DNA from: Christensenella intestinihominis
GTDB taxonomy: Bacteria; Bacillota; Clostridia; Christensenellales; Christensenellaceae
DNA: 64,000 nt
Assembly (NCBI RefSeq): GCF_001678845.1
Contig: NZ_MAIQ01000001.1
Span: forward strand, 395,146 to 459,145
Direction: 5' to 3'
How positions within the stretch are numbered: position 1 is the stretch's first letter; every line of letters starts with the position of its first letter. A program made the position numbers and the translations under genes. The notes under the pieces were generated by a model. It saw only the letters and a list, made by a program, of their open reading frames with translations. It made no database searches and had not been told where the DNA came from. Below, one piece after another: positions 23,976 to 32,771 of the stretch.

Positions 23976-24649
23976 GCCTGTTGTCCTCCAATTTTATTCA
24001 TAACGAGCCCATTGATTACCAGCTTGAAGGTGCATCCCAAAAACGCTGCGCTTTTTTCGCACATTTTCATCCGCCCAAGGTATATTTCAAGGAATTCCAT
24101 CGGCGTCGCGTAGTCTTTCATCTTCAGTTCAAACGTAACCTGGTTTTTCTCTTGGGAAACACGCACGTCAGTCTCATAGATCGAAAGGTTCACCCGGTCG
24201 TGGATGTCGTCCATATCCTTCCGCTTAACGCGCTTTTTATAGGCGTCCACCTTGTCCGCAATAATCAAGGCGGCCGCAATATCGCTTACGGGTGTTCCCG
24301 TTTCTTCGTCGTGCGCCCCCACTGCGGAACAGATGTCGCATACGTCCTGCAGGTCCATATCAATCCGCTGCAATTCATCAAATAAAATCGTAGCCCCGGT
24401 AAGGGAATGCATCTTCCGGTTAATCATATTTCCTACATCATGCGTCCATCCCGCAATACGCGCCAGCTCTACCCGTTCCTCAGGATAGCCCAATTTTTCC
24501 AGTATTTCTCCGGCGATCCTGCTCACATAGCCTACGTGCCGCGGACCGTGATCCGTATATCCAAGCGTTTCAAGGCAGGCATTTGCCTGCTCCACCAGAA
24601 TCCGTATCCTGGGGTTCTCTTTTACTGCATCAGATGAAATTTTGGCCAT
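23972..24649 (-). CDS. HD-domain metal-dependent phosphohydrolase
   Basis: A 225-residue HD-superfamily protein. Motifs: H-GPRHVGYVS near residue 35, the HD pair in AGWTHDVGNM, and a second-shell Asp in IIADKVDAY. This could hydrolyse a nucleotide or cyclic nucleotide; the substrate is not known. It overlaps the TPR gene by one base (TAATG) and the RNA methyltransferase by four, so translation is probably coupled. Confidence 0.85.
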   Translation of the reverse strand: MAKISSDAVKENPRIRILVEQANACLETLGYTDHGPRHVGYVSRIAGEILEKLGYPEERVELARIAGWTHDVGNMINRKMHSLTGATILFDELQRIDMDLQDVCDICSAVGAHDEETGTPVSDIAAALIIADKVDAYKKRVKRKDMDDIHDRVNLSIYETDVRVSQEKNQVTFELKMKDYATPMEFLEIYLGRMKMCEKSAAFLGCTFKLVINGLVMNKIGGQQA

Positions 24650-26349
24650 TATGTCTCCTCTTTCTTCCTCGCCATATTGATAATTTCCATTGCAATCGCT
24701 GAAAGCCTGTTGACGTCGGCGTCGAAAAGCGCCGCAATTTTCCGCGGTTCTTCCGTAGTTCCGTTTAAATACAGCGTTGCAAAGGCAATTGCCGCGGCAA
24801 GCGCATTAATTTCCGAAAGATAAGCGCTTCCCGTCCCCTTCTCGGTGAACTCCTGAAGCAGGCTTACTGCCTTTCCGGCCATCTTCTCGGAATATTCCTC
24901 GCTGACAACGCTGACGAGAAGATCAAACAGCTTATCGAAGCTGTCGCTTTCAGCATCCTCAACATTGTCCAGGATGCCGACTTTTACTTCCACAATACCG
25001 CCGTTAAAATATGCGACATAGGGTTCAGCCGCATGCATGCGTTTCAGCGCGACAAAAATTTCATTCTTAATTTCATCCGGCTGGTTTCTCCTTAAGATAT
25101 AGCGCCGGAATATCTTTTCTGCCTTTTCGCCGCCAAGCCCGCCGATGATTTCCACCACCGCCCGTTTAATGAAGCCGTCGCCATATTCAAGGCCCCATAA
25201 AAGGATATCCTTCAGTTTGCGGTCCTTTTCCCACAATTCCTTAAATTCATCTGCGGGCAGCTTCATTTTCTCATTTAAATATTTGATCCGCTGCTTTGCT
25301 TCATGGGGCGGCACCTGGAACACATAGCCAATTTCCCCGTGCCCCTTTTTGCCCTCCATCACATCTTTTACATATTTCAGGTAATAACCAGCGATGCTTT
25401 CCTCCGGCTCCAGCTTAATAATATCTGAAAAATAATTGATCGATTCCGCATACCGTTTGAGGTTGAAGCTTGCAACCGCCGCACAGAACAGCACCTTTTC
25501 ATCATATGGCGATGTCGCGAGGATGTTGGTCAGATATTTAAGCGCTTTCTCATGCTCGCCGATTTCACAGTACGTGATGGCAATCTTATAAAAATCGTCC
25601 TGCGTATTTTTTTGTTTATTCACCGCTTTCATGGCATACCGGCAAGCCGCGTCATGGTCCTGCTGATTCAGGAACATTGCCATATTGCAATTGGCATGTA
25701 TATTTTCCGGATCGCATTCCAGCACTTTTTCGGTAATCCTGATTGCTTCATCCGTTTTCTGCATGCAATAATAGGAAAGCGCAAGATTATTTTTGGCAAA
25801 CAGCATATCGGGGTCCTTTGTGTCGATCTTTTCAAGAACCTCGACCGCCTTTTGATATTCGCAATTATCGAGATGCCGTTTCCCTTCTTCCGCCAATTCC
25901 TGTTGTTTCAGGTCGTTGGCGTCTTCCAGGATATATTCCTCTTCTTCCTCCATATCGCAGAACAGGGCCAAAAATTCTTCCACATCGTCGCGGTATTCAC
26001 CGTCCGGCGACACCGCCAAATATTTTTCAAAACTCTCCTCCGCCTTTTCAAGGTCGCCGAGGCCGATAAAATTACACCCCATTCCAAAGAAGCATTCACT
26101 CTGCGCCTCTTTTGTGTTCAGCAATATCTCGAACAACACGCTGTTCGATTCCTCATACTTGGAAAGCTCGGTTAAAATCTCCGCATGCTTCATCATATAG
26201 CCGATATTACCGGGAGCTTTCTCAAGCGCCTTGCGCACCATCGGGAGCGCTCCCAGATAGTTCATACCGTCCATCATCTTTAATGCCGACTGAAAATAAA
26301 AGTCCGCAGGCCTGTCAAAACTGACAACTTTCAGGTTTTGTTTCTCCAT
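24649..26349 (-). CDS. Large TPR-repeat protein of unknown function
   Basis: A 566-residue soluble protein. The N-terminal two-thirds (about 15-330) is tetratricopeptide repeats (pattern A...Y..G....A...FEKAL..DP.N) interrupted by an acidic stretch EEEEEYILED. The C-terminal third is helical without a recognised domain. It probably acts as a scaffold. Two bases separate it from hslO. Confidence 0.8.
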   Translation of the reverse strand: MEKQNLKVVSFDRPADFYFQSALKMMDGMNYLGALPMVRKALEKAPGNIGYMMKHAEILTELSKYEESNSVLFEILLNTKEAQSECFFGMGCNFIGLGDLEKAEESFEKYLAVSPDGEYRDDVEEFLALFCDMEEEEEYILEDANDLKQQELAEEGKRHLDNCEYQKAVEVLEKIDTKDPDMLFAKNNLALSYYCMQKTDEAIRITEKVLECDPENIHANCNMAMFLNQQDHDAACRYAMKAVNKQKNTQDDFYKIAITYCEIGEHEKALKYLTNILATSPYDEKVLFCAAVASFNLKRYAESINYFSDIIKLEPEESIAGYYLKYVKDVMEGKKGHGEIGYVFQVPPHEAKQRIKYLNEKMKLPADEFKELWEKDRKLKDILLWGLEYGDGFIKRAVVEIIGGLGGEKAEKIFRRYILRRNQPDEIKNEIFVALKRMHAAEPYVAYFNGGIVEVKVGILDNVEDAESDSFDKLFDLLVSVVSEEYSEKMAGKAVSLLQEFTEKGTGSAYLSEINALAAAIAFATLYLNGTTEEPRKIAALFDADVNRLSAIAMEIINMARKKEET

Positions 26350-26351
26350 CC

Positions 26352-27236
26352 TTATTCCTTCACTGCCTGTTCAAGCAGTTTTTTCAGCTCATCTGCCGAA
26401 AACCAGTATTTTTTATTGCAGAAGCGGCAGACAATTTCCGCTCCGTCGTCCTTTTCAATCATATCTTGTATTTCATGCTTGCCAAGGGAAATCACAACCT
26501 CCTGCAAGCGTTCCTTGGAGCAGTCGCATTTCCATAACGGCTGCTGTTCCTCGAGAATTTCCAGCTCCATTCCTTTGAATATCTGCTCGATTGAACCTTT
26601 CGCGCCCTTGGGCAGCAGGTACATTGCATAGTTTGCAATTTCCCCCGCCCGTTTTTCAATTTCCCCCAGCGTTTCTTCGCTGCAGCCCGGCAGGGGCCGC
26701 ACGATCACGCCGCCCGCGTTCACAATACTCATATCCGTCTCGAGCCATGTGTTTACATAAACGATCGACGGCTGTTGTTCAGACACCAGGAAATAATTCG
26801 CGATGTCCTCCCCGATCTCCCCTGTCAGCATAGGCGTTTTCCCGATATACGGCTCGCGCAGGCCAAGGTCCTTTACCACCGTAACAAAGCCGTCAATGCC
26901 AACGGCCCCGGCAATATCAAAGCCTCCCCTGTCGTTCGCCGCCAGGTTGACCGCCGGATTGGCAATATACCCCTTCATATGGAGCATCGCATCCCCAACG
27001 ACCATAATCGTCCCCGCCGGGCCCCCGCCGTTAATCATCAGGGTCATTCTGTCATGTTTGCTCTTCAGCATGGACGCCATCATGGTTCCTGCCGCAAGCG
27101 TGCGTCCGAGGGCAATCGTCGCCACCGGCATCGTCCCGTGTATTTTTCGGGCGGTTTCAACCATTTCACTCACGTCACACGCGCATACCGTGGCCTCGCC
27201 GTTTACCATTGCCCTGATTAATGTATCACTCATCAT
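26352..27236 (-). CDS. hslO: Redox-regulated chaperone Hsp33
   Basis: A holdase activated by oxidative unfolding. The 294-residue length fits. The C-terminal zinc centre is visible as CDC (KCDCSKE) and CRFC. N-terminal core motifs include GRTLAAGTMMASM and INGGGPAGTIMV. Tandem ATGs occur at 27236 and 27233; the first overlaps the end of the methyltransferase gene by 11 bases, with AAGGA upstream. Inside an overlapping operon. Confidence 0.96.
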   Translation of the reverse strand: MMSDTLIRAMVNGEATVCACDVSEMVETARKIHGTMPVATIALGRTLAAGTMMASMLKSKHDRMTLMINGGGPAGTIMVVGDAMLHMKGYIANPAVNLAANDRGGFDIAGAVGIDGFVTVVKDLGLREPYIGKTPMLTGEIGEDIANYFLVSEQQPSIVYVNTWLETDMSIVNAGGVIVRPLPGCSEETLGEIEKRAGEIANYAMYLLPKGAKGSIEQIFKGMELEILEEQQPLWKCDCSKERLQEVVISLGKHEIQDMIEKDDGAEIVCRFCNKKYWFSADELKKLLEQAVKE

Positions 27237-27993
27237 TCGTTTCCTTCTTTACAGCACAGAACTGTATCCTTTCTTCCTTCCGTTCGGGTTCATTCCCGCT
27301 TAAAAATCCATAGGCCGTCACTTCCGCAAATCCCGCATCGCGAAGCATCCGCTCTATTTCCGCACGCTCCCACGCACGTTGCACGTGCGTCTCATCCTGA
27401 CGCTCATAGGAGGCTCCGTCCCGCCGTATAAAAATCGTAAGCTCCATCCGCACGGTTTTGCTTTTCTCATTGAAGCGGTTTTGCCAGAAGCAGGTTTCGT
27501 CCTCCCCGTCGTCATAATAAAATTCATTTCCAAGAATATGCCTCAGCTTATAGGCGGAGCTTATATCGAATAAAAAAACTCCCCGTGCCTGCAAATTCGC
27601 ATATGCTTGTTCAAAAAAACGCTGAAGCTCCGCTTCCGTAAGCAGGTAATTGACTCCGTCGCATGCACAAACCGCGGCCCGCGCGGGCTTATTCAGCCGA
27701 AAGCAGCACATATCCCCGCAAGCATAGTTCACCTGCAAAGCATTCCTGCGCGTTTTTTCCTGCGCGCAAAAAAGCATCTCTTCCGACGCGTCCACAGCCG
27801 TAATGTGGTATCCGGCCCTTGCCAGCGGCAGCGTCAGGTTGCCTGTTCCGCAGGCATATTCCAAAACCTCCGCGCCGGGCCCCGCGTTTTCCCCGATTAG
27901 CAGTTCAATGATATAGCGCGACCATTCTTCATAGGGCACATCATACATCAGGTCGTCATATAACCGTGCGAGCGCGCTATATTGCTTATTCAA
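27226..27993 (-). CDS. Class I SAM-dependent methyltransferase (YqeM-like)
   Basis: A 255-residue cytoplasmic methyltransferase. SAM-binding motif I VLEYACGTGNLTLPLA, motif II ITAVDASEEML, and a CDGVNYLL segment. N-terminus YSALARLYDDLMYDVPYEEW is typical of small YqeM-type enzymes. Substrate unknown. It overlaps M20 amidohydrolase by 8 bases and hslO by 11. Confidence 0.88.
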   Translation of the reverse strand: MNKQYSALARLYDDLMYDVPYEEWSRYIIELLIGENAGPGAEVLEYACGTGNLTLPLARAGYHITAVDASEEMLFCAQEKTRRNALQVNYACGDMCCFRLNKPARAAVCACDGVNYLLTEAELQRFFEQAYANLQARGVFLFDISSAYKLRHILGNEFYYDDGEDETCFWQNRFNEKSKTVRMELTIFIRRDGASYERQDETHVQRAWERAEIERMLRDAGFAEVTAYGFLSGNEPERKEERIQFCAVKKETNDE

Positions 27994-29131
27994 AACCAGT
28001 CACCCTCAAAAAATATTCTACACCATTTAATAGTGCTTGTTCGTTAAAGTTGAACCTGCCCGAATGAAGCGGCGGTGTATCCGCTGATTCCGCAACCCCT
28101 ATAAATGAATATAAACCGGGAACCACACGCTGAAAATTGGAAAAATCCTCCGCCATCATAAACGGCCGGGCAATTTCCATTTCTCCGCCATTAAATTTCT
28201 TTGCCGCACGCTCAAAAAGCTGTGTATCGTTGACGACCGCCGGATATCCCATGGGTTCATGATATCCGCACTCTACGCCATACATCATCCCGATCCCTTC
28301 CAGAATTTCATGCAGCCTGCGCTTTACCGTTTCCATTACCTCCGGCTCAAATGCGCGCATCGTTCCTTCCAAATGTACATTTTCGCAGATTACGTTCTGC
28401 GCCCTTCCACCTTCAACCCGGCCGATTGTAACCACCGCGGTTTCATATGGATCAATGCTGCGCGACACAATCGTCTGTATTCCCATAACGAGATGCGCCG
28501 CCGCCACGAGCGCGTCGTTCCCATCCTGCGGCTTGGCCCCATGGCTTCCCCGCCCCTTGATGTCGATCAGGAAATCACACATCTGCGCCATAATCGGGCC
28601 CGGCTTCATACCCACCTTGCCAAGCGCAAGGTAAGGCCACAGATGGAGTCCGTAAATTTCATCCACATCCGGATTTTTAAGCGCGCCTGCCTCGATCATG
28701 GGCTGCGCCCCTCCCACTGTTTCTTCCGCGGGCTGGAACAGGAAAACATAATTTTTACCGATGCGGTTTCTGGCTTCACATACCAGTTTTGCACATACAA
28801 GTGCAATTGCCATATGCCCATCGTGCCCGCAGGCATGCATCAGGCCCCCGTTCCGGGATGCAAACGCGCAGCCTGTTTCCTCCGGAACGCGCAAACCGTC
28901 CATATCGGCGCGGACCGCAACTGTCCGGGAAGGTTTTTTTGCCAGGAAAACCGCCTTGATTCCATTGTTTCCGCATATTTGCAGGGCGTCGGGCGCGAGA
29001 GCGTTCAGGTAGTCCATAAGATATTCCCGCGTTTCAGAAACATCGAAGGAATACCCCGGAATTTTATGCAAATCCCTGCGCAGCCTCACCAGTTCGTCAA
29101 ATTGCTGTTTTACCGCTTCCCTGATTTTCAT
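27986..29131 (-). CDS. M20-family amidohydrolase (hippurate/IAA-amino acid hydrolase-like)
   Basis: Zinc-dependent hydrolase of N-acyl amino acids or related amides. 381 residues; motifs HKIPGYSFDVSETREYL, VRADMDGLRVPE, MHACGHDGHMA and QPAEETVGGAQPMIEAG match the M20D group, with an inserted dimerisation domain around residues 180-290. The ATG at 29131 is preferred over the adjacent GTG at 29134. First gene of the six-gene leftward operon. Physiological substrate unknown. Confidence 0.9.
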   Translation of the reverse strand: MKIREAVKQQFDELVRLRRDLHKIPGYSFDVSETREYLMDYLNALAPDALQICGNNGIKAVFLAKKPSRTVAVRADMDGLRVPEETGCAFASRNGGLMHACGHDGHMAIALVCAKLVCEARNRIGKNYVFLFQPAEETVGGAQPMIEAGALKNPDVDEIYGLHLWPYLALGKVGMKPGPIMAQMCDFLIDIKGRGSHGAKPQDGNDALVAAAHLVMGIQTIVSRSIDPYETAVVTIGRVEGGRAQNVICENVHLEGTMRAFEPEVMETVKRRLHEILEGIGMMYGVECGYHEPMGYPAVVNDTQLFERAAKKFNGGEMEIARPFMMAEDFSNFQRVVPGLYSFIGVAESADTPPLHSGRFNFNEQALLNGVEYFLRVTGFE

Positions 29132-29170
29132 CACTTTACCCGGTTCCTTTCCCGCTGTTGTGCTAACTAA

Positions 29171-29199
29171 ATCATACCGTTTCCCCGTTTATTTCGCAA
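29171..29199 (-). promoter_or_regulatory. Promoter of the M20-methyltransferase-hslO operon
   Basis: TTGCGA (29199-29194), a 17-base spacer and TATGAT (29176-29171), back to back with the lysine-operon promoter. Confidence 0.6.
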
Positions 29200-29219
29200 G
29201 TATTTCGGATGGAAAAGTA

Positions 29220-29248
29220 TTTACATGCCGGGGGGGATGTTGTATAAT
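29220..29248 (+). promoter_or_regulatory. Promoter of the lysine biosynthesis operon
   Basis: TTTACA (29220-29225), a 17-base spacer and TATAAT (29243-29248). Start expected near 29255, just before the riboswitch. Confidence 0.85.
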
Positions 29249-29254
29249 GGCAAA

Positions 29255-29489
29255 TGAACAGACAGAGGCGCGTTACAGCATCAGTACCGCAAAATGAGGA
29301 GCTCTCGGCGGAGCGGTTGTATTTTGCAGGAAAGGGCTTGACGCCGAAGACGTTATGTGCGCCGGGCATAGCGATCTGGGGATTCGGTTAATAGCCGTGT
29401 CACTGTCACCGCCCTGCGGTGTTGCGCTGCTGCGATCGGATGAATTATGAATGCAGAAGACGGCGCAATGTGTGTGCCGTTCTTTTTTT
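29255..29489 (+). promoter_or_regulatory. Lysine riboswitch (L-box) with terminator
   Basis: The conserved core is visible: AGAGGCGCG, AGTA, GAGGAGC, GCAGGAAAGGGC, GACGCCGAAGACG, CTGGGG, GCCGTGTCACTGTCACC and the P5 hairpin CACCG/CGGTG, ending near 29430. The expression platform is an 8-bp hairpin (29460-29467 with 29473-29480) followed by seven T (29483-29489). It should terminate when lysine is high. asd starts 112 bases downstream. Confidence 0.93.
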
Positions 29490-29600
29490 GCCCGGCTTTC
29501 CGGCAGGCGGAAAAGGGCAATACCGTGTTACGCGAAATGGGAAACCGTTTTGGAAATATTTCAGAAATGCCGCCCTGTGGCAAAGAATAGGAGTTTAGGA

Positions 29601-30614
29601 ATGAAAAAGTATAATGTTGCTGTTGTTGGCGCTACCGGCATGGTGGGCAGGAAATTCCTGCAGGTTTTGGAAGAGCGCAAACTTCCCGTGGAAAACTATT
29701 ATCTTTTCGCAAGCGCGCGCAGCGCAGGCAAAAAGGTTGAGTTTATGGGAAAGGAATATACGGTGGAAGAGCTTACGGAAACCTGCTTCAACGGCAAGGA
29801 TATCGATATTGCCCTGTTTTCGGCGGGCGGCGGCACAAGCGAAAGGTTCGCCCCGTTTGCAGTGAAAGCGGGTGCGCTGGTCATCGACAATTCAAGCGCC
29901 TGGCGCATGGACCCCAAGGTTCCGCTCGTCGTCCCGGAGGTAAATCCCGAGGATATCGAATGGAACAGCGGCATCATTGCCAACCCGAACTGCTCCACCA
30001 TCCAGGCAATGGTCGCCCTAAAGCCTCTTGACGACAAATACAAAATCAAGCGCGTGGTTTATTCGACATACCAGGCGGTCTCCGGCGCGGGAATGGGCGG
30101 GTACAGCGACCTTGAAAACGGAATCAACGGCGACGCGCCCAAAAAGTTCCCCTACCCGATTTTTGGCAACTGCCTGCCCCAGATCGATGTGTTCGACGAG
30201 GACGATTACACGAAGGAAGAGCTTAAAATGGTAAATGAAACGCGCAAAATCCTGCATAATGATAACATGCGCATTACCGCAACCACGGTTCGCGTTCCGG
30301 TTTTCCACGGACACAGCGAATCCATCAATGTGGAATTTGAAAAAGAATACGACCTTGACGACCTGAAAAAAACGCTTGCCGCCTTCCCCGGCCTTATCGT
30401 GATGGACGAAGTGAAAAAGGGCGAAGGCAAAGGCGTATATCCAATGGCCACCGACATTGCCGGCAAGGATGAGGTTTATGTCGGGCGTATCCGCCGCGAC
30501 CGTTCTGTGGATTCCGGCGTCAACCTTTGGGTCGTTGCGGACAACATCAGGAAAGGCGCGGCAACGAACGCGGTGCAGATTGCCCAGAAATGGATTGAAC
30601 TGCAAGAAAAATAA
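29601..30614 (+). CDS. asd: Aspartate-semialdehyde dehydrogenase
   Basis: Reduces aspartyl phosphate to aspartate semialdehyde, the branch point to lysine, threonine and methionine. 337 residues; NADP loop GATGMVGRKFLQ, catalytic Cys in NPNCSTIQ, GAGMGGYSDL and the active-site His in VFHGHSES. AGGAG lies eight bases before the ATG at 29601; a longer frame from 29451 begins inside the riboswitch terminator region and was rejected. First gene after the lysine riboswitch. Confidence 0.96.
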   Translation: MKKYNVAVVGATGMVGRKFLQVLEERKLPVENYYLFASARSAGKKVEFMGKEYTVEELTETCFNGKDIDIALFSAGGGTSERFAPFAVKAGALVIDNSSAWRMDPKVPLVVPEVNPEDIEWNSGIIANPNCSTIQAMVALKPLDDKYKIKRVVYSTYQAVSGAGMGGYSDLENGINGDAPKKFPYPIFGNCLPQIDVFDEDDYTKEELKMVNETRKILHNDNMRITATTVRVPVFHGHSESINVEFEKEYDLDDLKKTLAAFPGLIVMDEVKKGEGKGVYPMATDIAGKDEVYVGRIRRDRSVDSGVNLWVVADNIRKGAATNAVQIAQKWIELQEK

Positions 30615-30638
30615 ATTCGCTTCACAGGAGATTATATG

Positions 30639-31517
30639 ATGATTTTTAAAGGTTCCGGGGTTGCGCTGGCAACGCCCTTTACGGAAAATGGAATTGCCTA
30701 TGACACGCTTGAAAAGCTCGTCGAATTCCAGATTAAAAATGGCACCGACGCGCTGATTGCCTGTGGTACTACGGGGGAACCCGCGACAATGACGGACGAT
30801 GAACAGCGCTCGGTAATTGAGTGCGTTGTAAAAGCCTCGGCGGGCCGTGTTCCGGTTATCGCAGGCGTGGGCGGCAACAATACCGCGCATGTGATCTCCT
30901 GCGCAAAGACAGCCCAGGCTGTTGGGGCGGATGGGCTTCTCGCGGTCACTCCCTATTACAACAAATGCACCAATGCGGGGCTGATTGCGCATTTCAACGC
31001 GCTGGCCGATGCGACCGACCTGCCCATTATCATTTATAATGTTCCCAGCCGCACAGGGGTCAATATTTGCGCTTCGGTTTACGAGAAGCTGTGCTGCCAT
31101 GACAGGATCGCGGGGATTAAAGAGGCGAGCGGCAATATTTCCCAGGTTGTGGAAACGGCGCGTCTTACGCGCGGCAAGGCGACGCTGTACAGCGGAAATG
31201 ACGACCAGGTCGTTCCGCTACTTTCACTCGGCGGCAGCGGCGTGATCTCCGTGCTGGCAAACATCATGCCGAAATATATGCACAACATGGTGATGAATTA
31301 CCTGAACGGCAAGACAAAGGAAGCCTGCGAAATGCAGCTTGAAATCAATCCTTTGGTTTGCGCATTATTCAGCGAGGTAAACCCGATTCCGGTCAAAACC
31401 GCCCTGCGTATGATGGGCTTTGACATGGGTCCGCTCCGTCTTCCCCTCACGGAAATGGGCGATAATACCTATGAAAATCTCCTGACGCAGATGCGGCATT
31501 TCGGGCTCTGCGATTAA
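30639..31517 (+). CDS. dapA: 4-hydroxy-tetrahydrodipicolinate synthase
   Basis: Condenses pyruvate and aspartate semialdehyde. About 292 residues, TIM barrel. Motifs: CGTTGEPATMT, Tyr in YNVPSRTGVN and the Schiff-base Lys in GIKEASGN. Two ATGs are adjacent (30636, 30639); the second is eight bases after AGGAG and is preferred. Second gene of the lysine operon, 24 bases after asd. Confidence 0.96.
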   Translation: MIFKGSGVALATPFTENGIAYDTLEKLVEFQIKNGTDALIACGTTGEPATMTDDEQRSVIECVVKASAGRVPVIAGVGGNNTAHVISCAKTAQAVGADGLLAVTPYYNKCTNAGLIAHFNALADATDLPIIIYNVPSRTGVNICASVYEKLCCHDRIAGIKEASGNISQVVETARLTRGKATLYSGNDDQVVPLLSLGGSGVISVLANIMPKYMHNMVMNYLNGKTKEACEMQLEINPLVCALFSEVNPIPVKTALRMMGFDMGPLRLPLTEMGDNTYENLLTQMRHFGLCD

Positions 31518-31530
31518 GAAAGGCTTGGAT

Positions 31531-32745
31531 ATGATTAAAATCTTACTCAGCGGCGCCAATGGCAAAATGGGCCAGATGATCGCCGCATGTGTATCGGAAG
31601 CGGAGGACATGGTGGTCGTTGCGGGCGTAGATAAAATGCCCGACGCACGGCAGAACCCGTTCCCCGTTTATGATGATTTCTCGCGCGTTGTGGAGTCAGT
31701 AGACGTCATTATCGATTTTTCGCGGCCCGACGCCCTGCACGGCCTGCTTGATTTCGCACAGGAAAAAAACAGCGCCGTCGTCCTTGCGACAACGGGCTAT
31801 TCGGCAAACGATAAAATGATGATCGTGAAATATTCCGGGCATATTCCGGTATTTTTCTCCGCCAATATGTCCCTTGGCGTCAACCTGCAAATGGAGCTCT
31901 GCAAAACCGCTTCTGAATTTTTGGGCGATAAATTTGATATTGAAATTATTGAAAAGCACCATAACCAAAAGGTGGATGCCCCGAGCGGCACCGCCCTCGC
32001 AATTGCGGATAAAATCAACGAGGTGTTTTCAGGAGATAAGGAATATGTCTACGGCCGTACTCCCAAGGTGCGCGCAAAACGGCAGCAAAAGGAAATTGGT
32101 ATTCATGCGGTGCGCGGCGGGACGGTCGTGGGCGACCATGACGTCCTCTTCCTCGGGAACGACGAAATCATAGAGGTGCATCACCGCGCCCTCTCCAGGC
32201 AGATTTTTGCCGAAGGCGCCGTACGTGCGGCCCAGTTCGTTGCGGGCCGTTCCGCAGGCCTCTATTCTATGGAGGATATTATTTCCGGCAAAAAGATCGT
32301 GAGCAGCATCTATGTGGAAGAGGAAAACAACGCGATTGTTACCCTCATCAATATGCCGCACGACCCCGTATATATTGCAGATGTGTTCGACCATATCGCA
32401 AAAAACAGCGTCAACATTGCGACGATCAGCCAGGCCTATCCCCAGGATGGCACGGTCGATATCACCTTCTCCGTCGCATCTTCCGACCTTGATACGGTCA
32501 GGGCGGCGCTTGACGGCGTGGAAAACCTCGTCTATAAGTGCGTTTCCAATATCACGAAACTCACAATCGAGGGCGAGGGAATGGCCCGGCAATACGGCGT
32601 GGTATCCAAACTGTTTTCCGCCCTGGCGGCAGACTGCATCAAAACATATATCGTTACAGATTCCGAAACAAAGATTTCTTTCTGCCTGAAAACCAAGGAT
32701 GCGACGAAGGCCATCAAGGCTGTCACGCAGGCGTTCAGCCTGTAA
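31531..32745 (+). CDS. dapB: 4-hydroxy-tetrahydrodipicolinate reductase fused to two C-terminal ACT domains
   Basis: NAD(P)H-dependent reductase of the lysine pathway. Residues 1-252 are a normal DapB: GANGKMG nucleotide loop, LATTGYS, EKHHNQKVDAPSGTA catalytic His/Lys segment, AVRGGTVVGDHDV and the end RSAGLYSMEDII. About 150 further residues follow: an ACT-like unit (about 262-330) and a second one (about 335-404) whose ITKLTIEGEGMARQYGVVSK and TDSETKISFCL strongly resemble the regulatory ACT pair of aspartokinase. Typical DapB is about 250-270 residues, so this is a fusion and suggests amino acid feedback on the reductase. The ATG at 31531 has AAAGG upstream; a TTG at 31525 is possible. 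Confidence 0.92.
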   Translation: MIKILLSGANGKMGQMIAACVSEAEDMVVVAGVDKMPDARQNPFPVYDDFSRVVESVDVIIDFSRPDALHGLLDFAQEKNSAVVLATTGYSANDKMMIVKYSGHIPVFFSANMSLGVNLQMELCKTASEFLGDKFDIEIIEKHHNQKVDAPSGTALAIADKINEVFSGDKEYVYGRTPKVRAKRQQKEIGIHAVRGGTVVGDHDVLFLGNDEIIEVHHRALSRQIFAEGAVRAAQFVAGRSAGLYSMEDIISGKKIVSSIYVEEENNAIVTLINMPHDPVYIADVFDHIAKNSVNIATISQAYPQDGTVDITFSVASSDLDTVRAALDGVENLVYKCVSNITKLTIEGEGMARQYGVVSKLFSALAADCIKTYIVTDSETKISFCLKTKDATKAIKAVTQAFSL

Positions 32746-32771
32746 TTTTTTCTAATCGAGGTAACCATAAA

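Noticed and set aside
32538-32771. Extended start of the FAD oxidoreductase inside dapB
   Set aside because: Overlaps the ACT domain in another frame; the TTG at 32772 with GAGGT upstream begins exactly at the FAD-binding motif.
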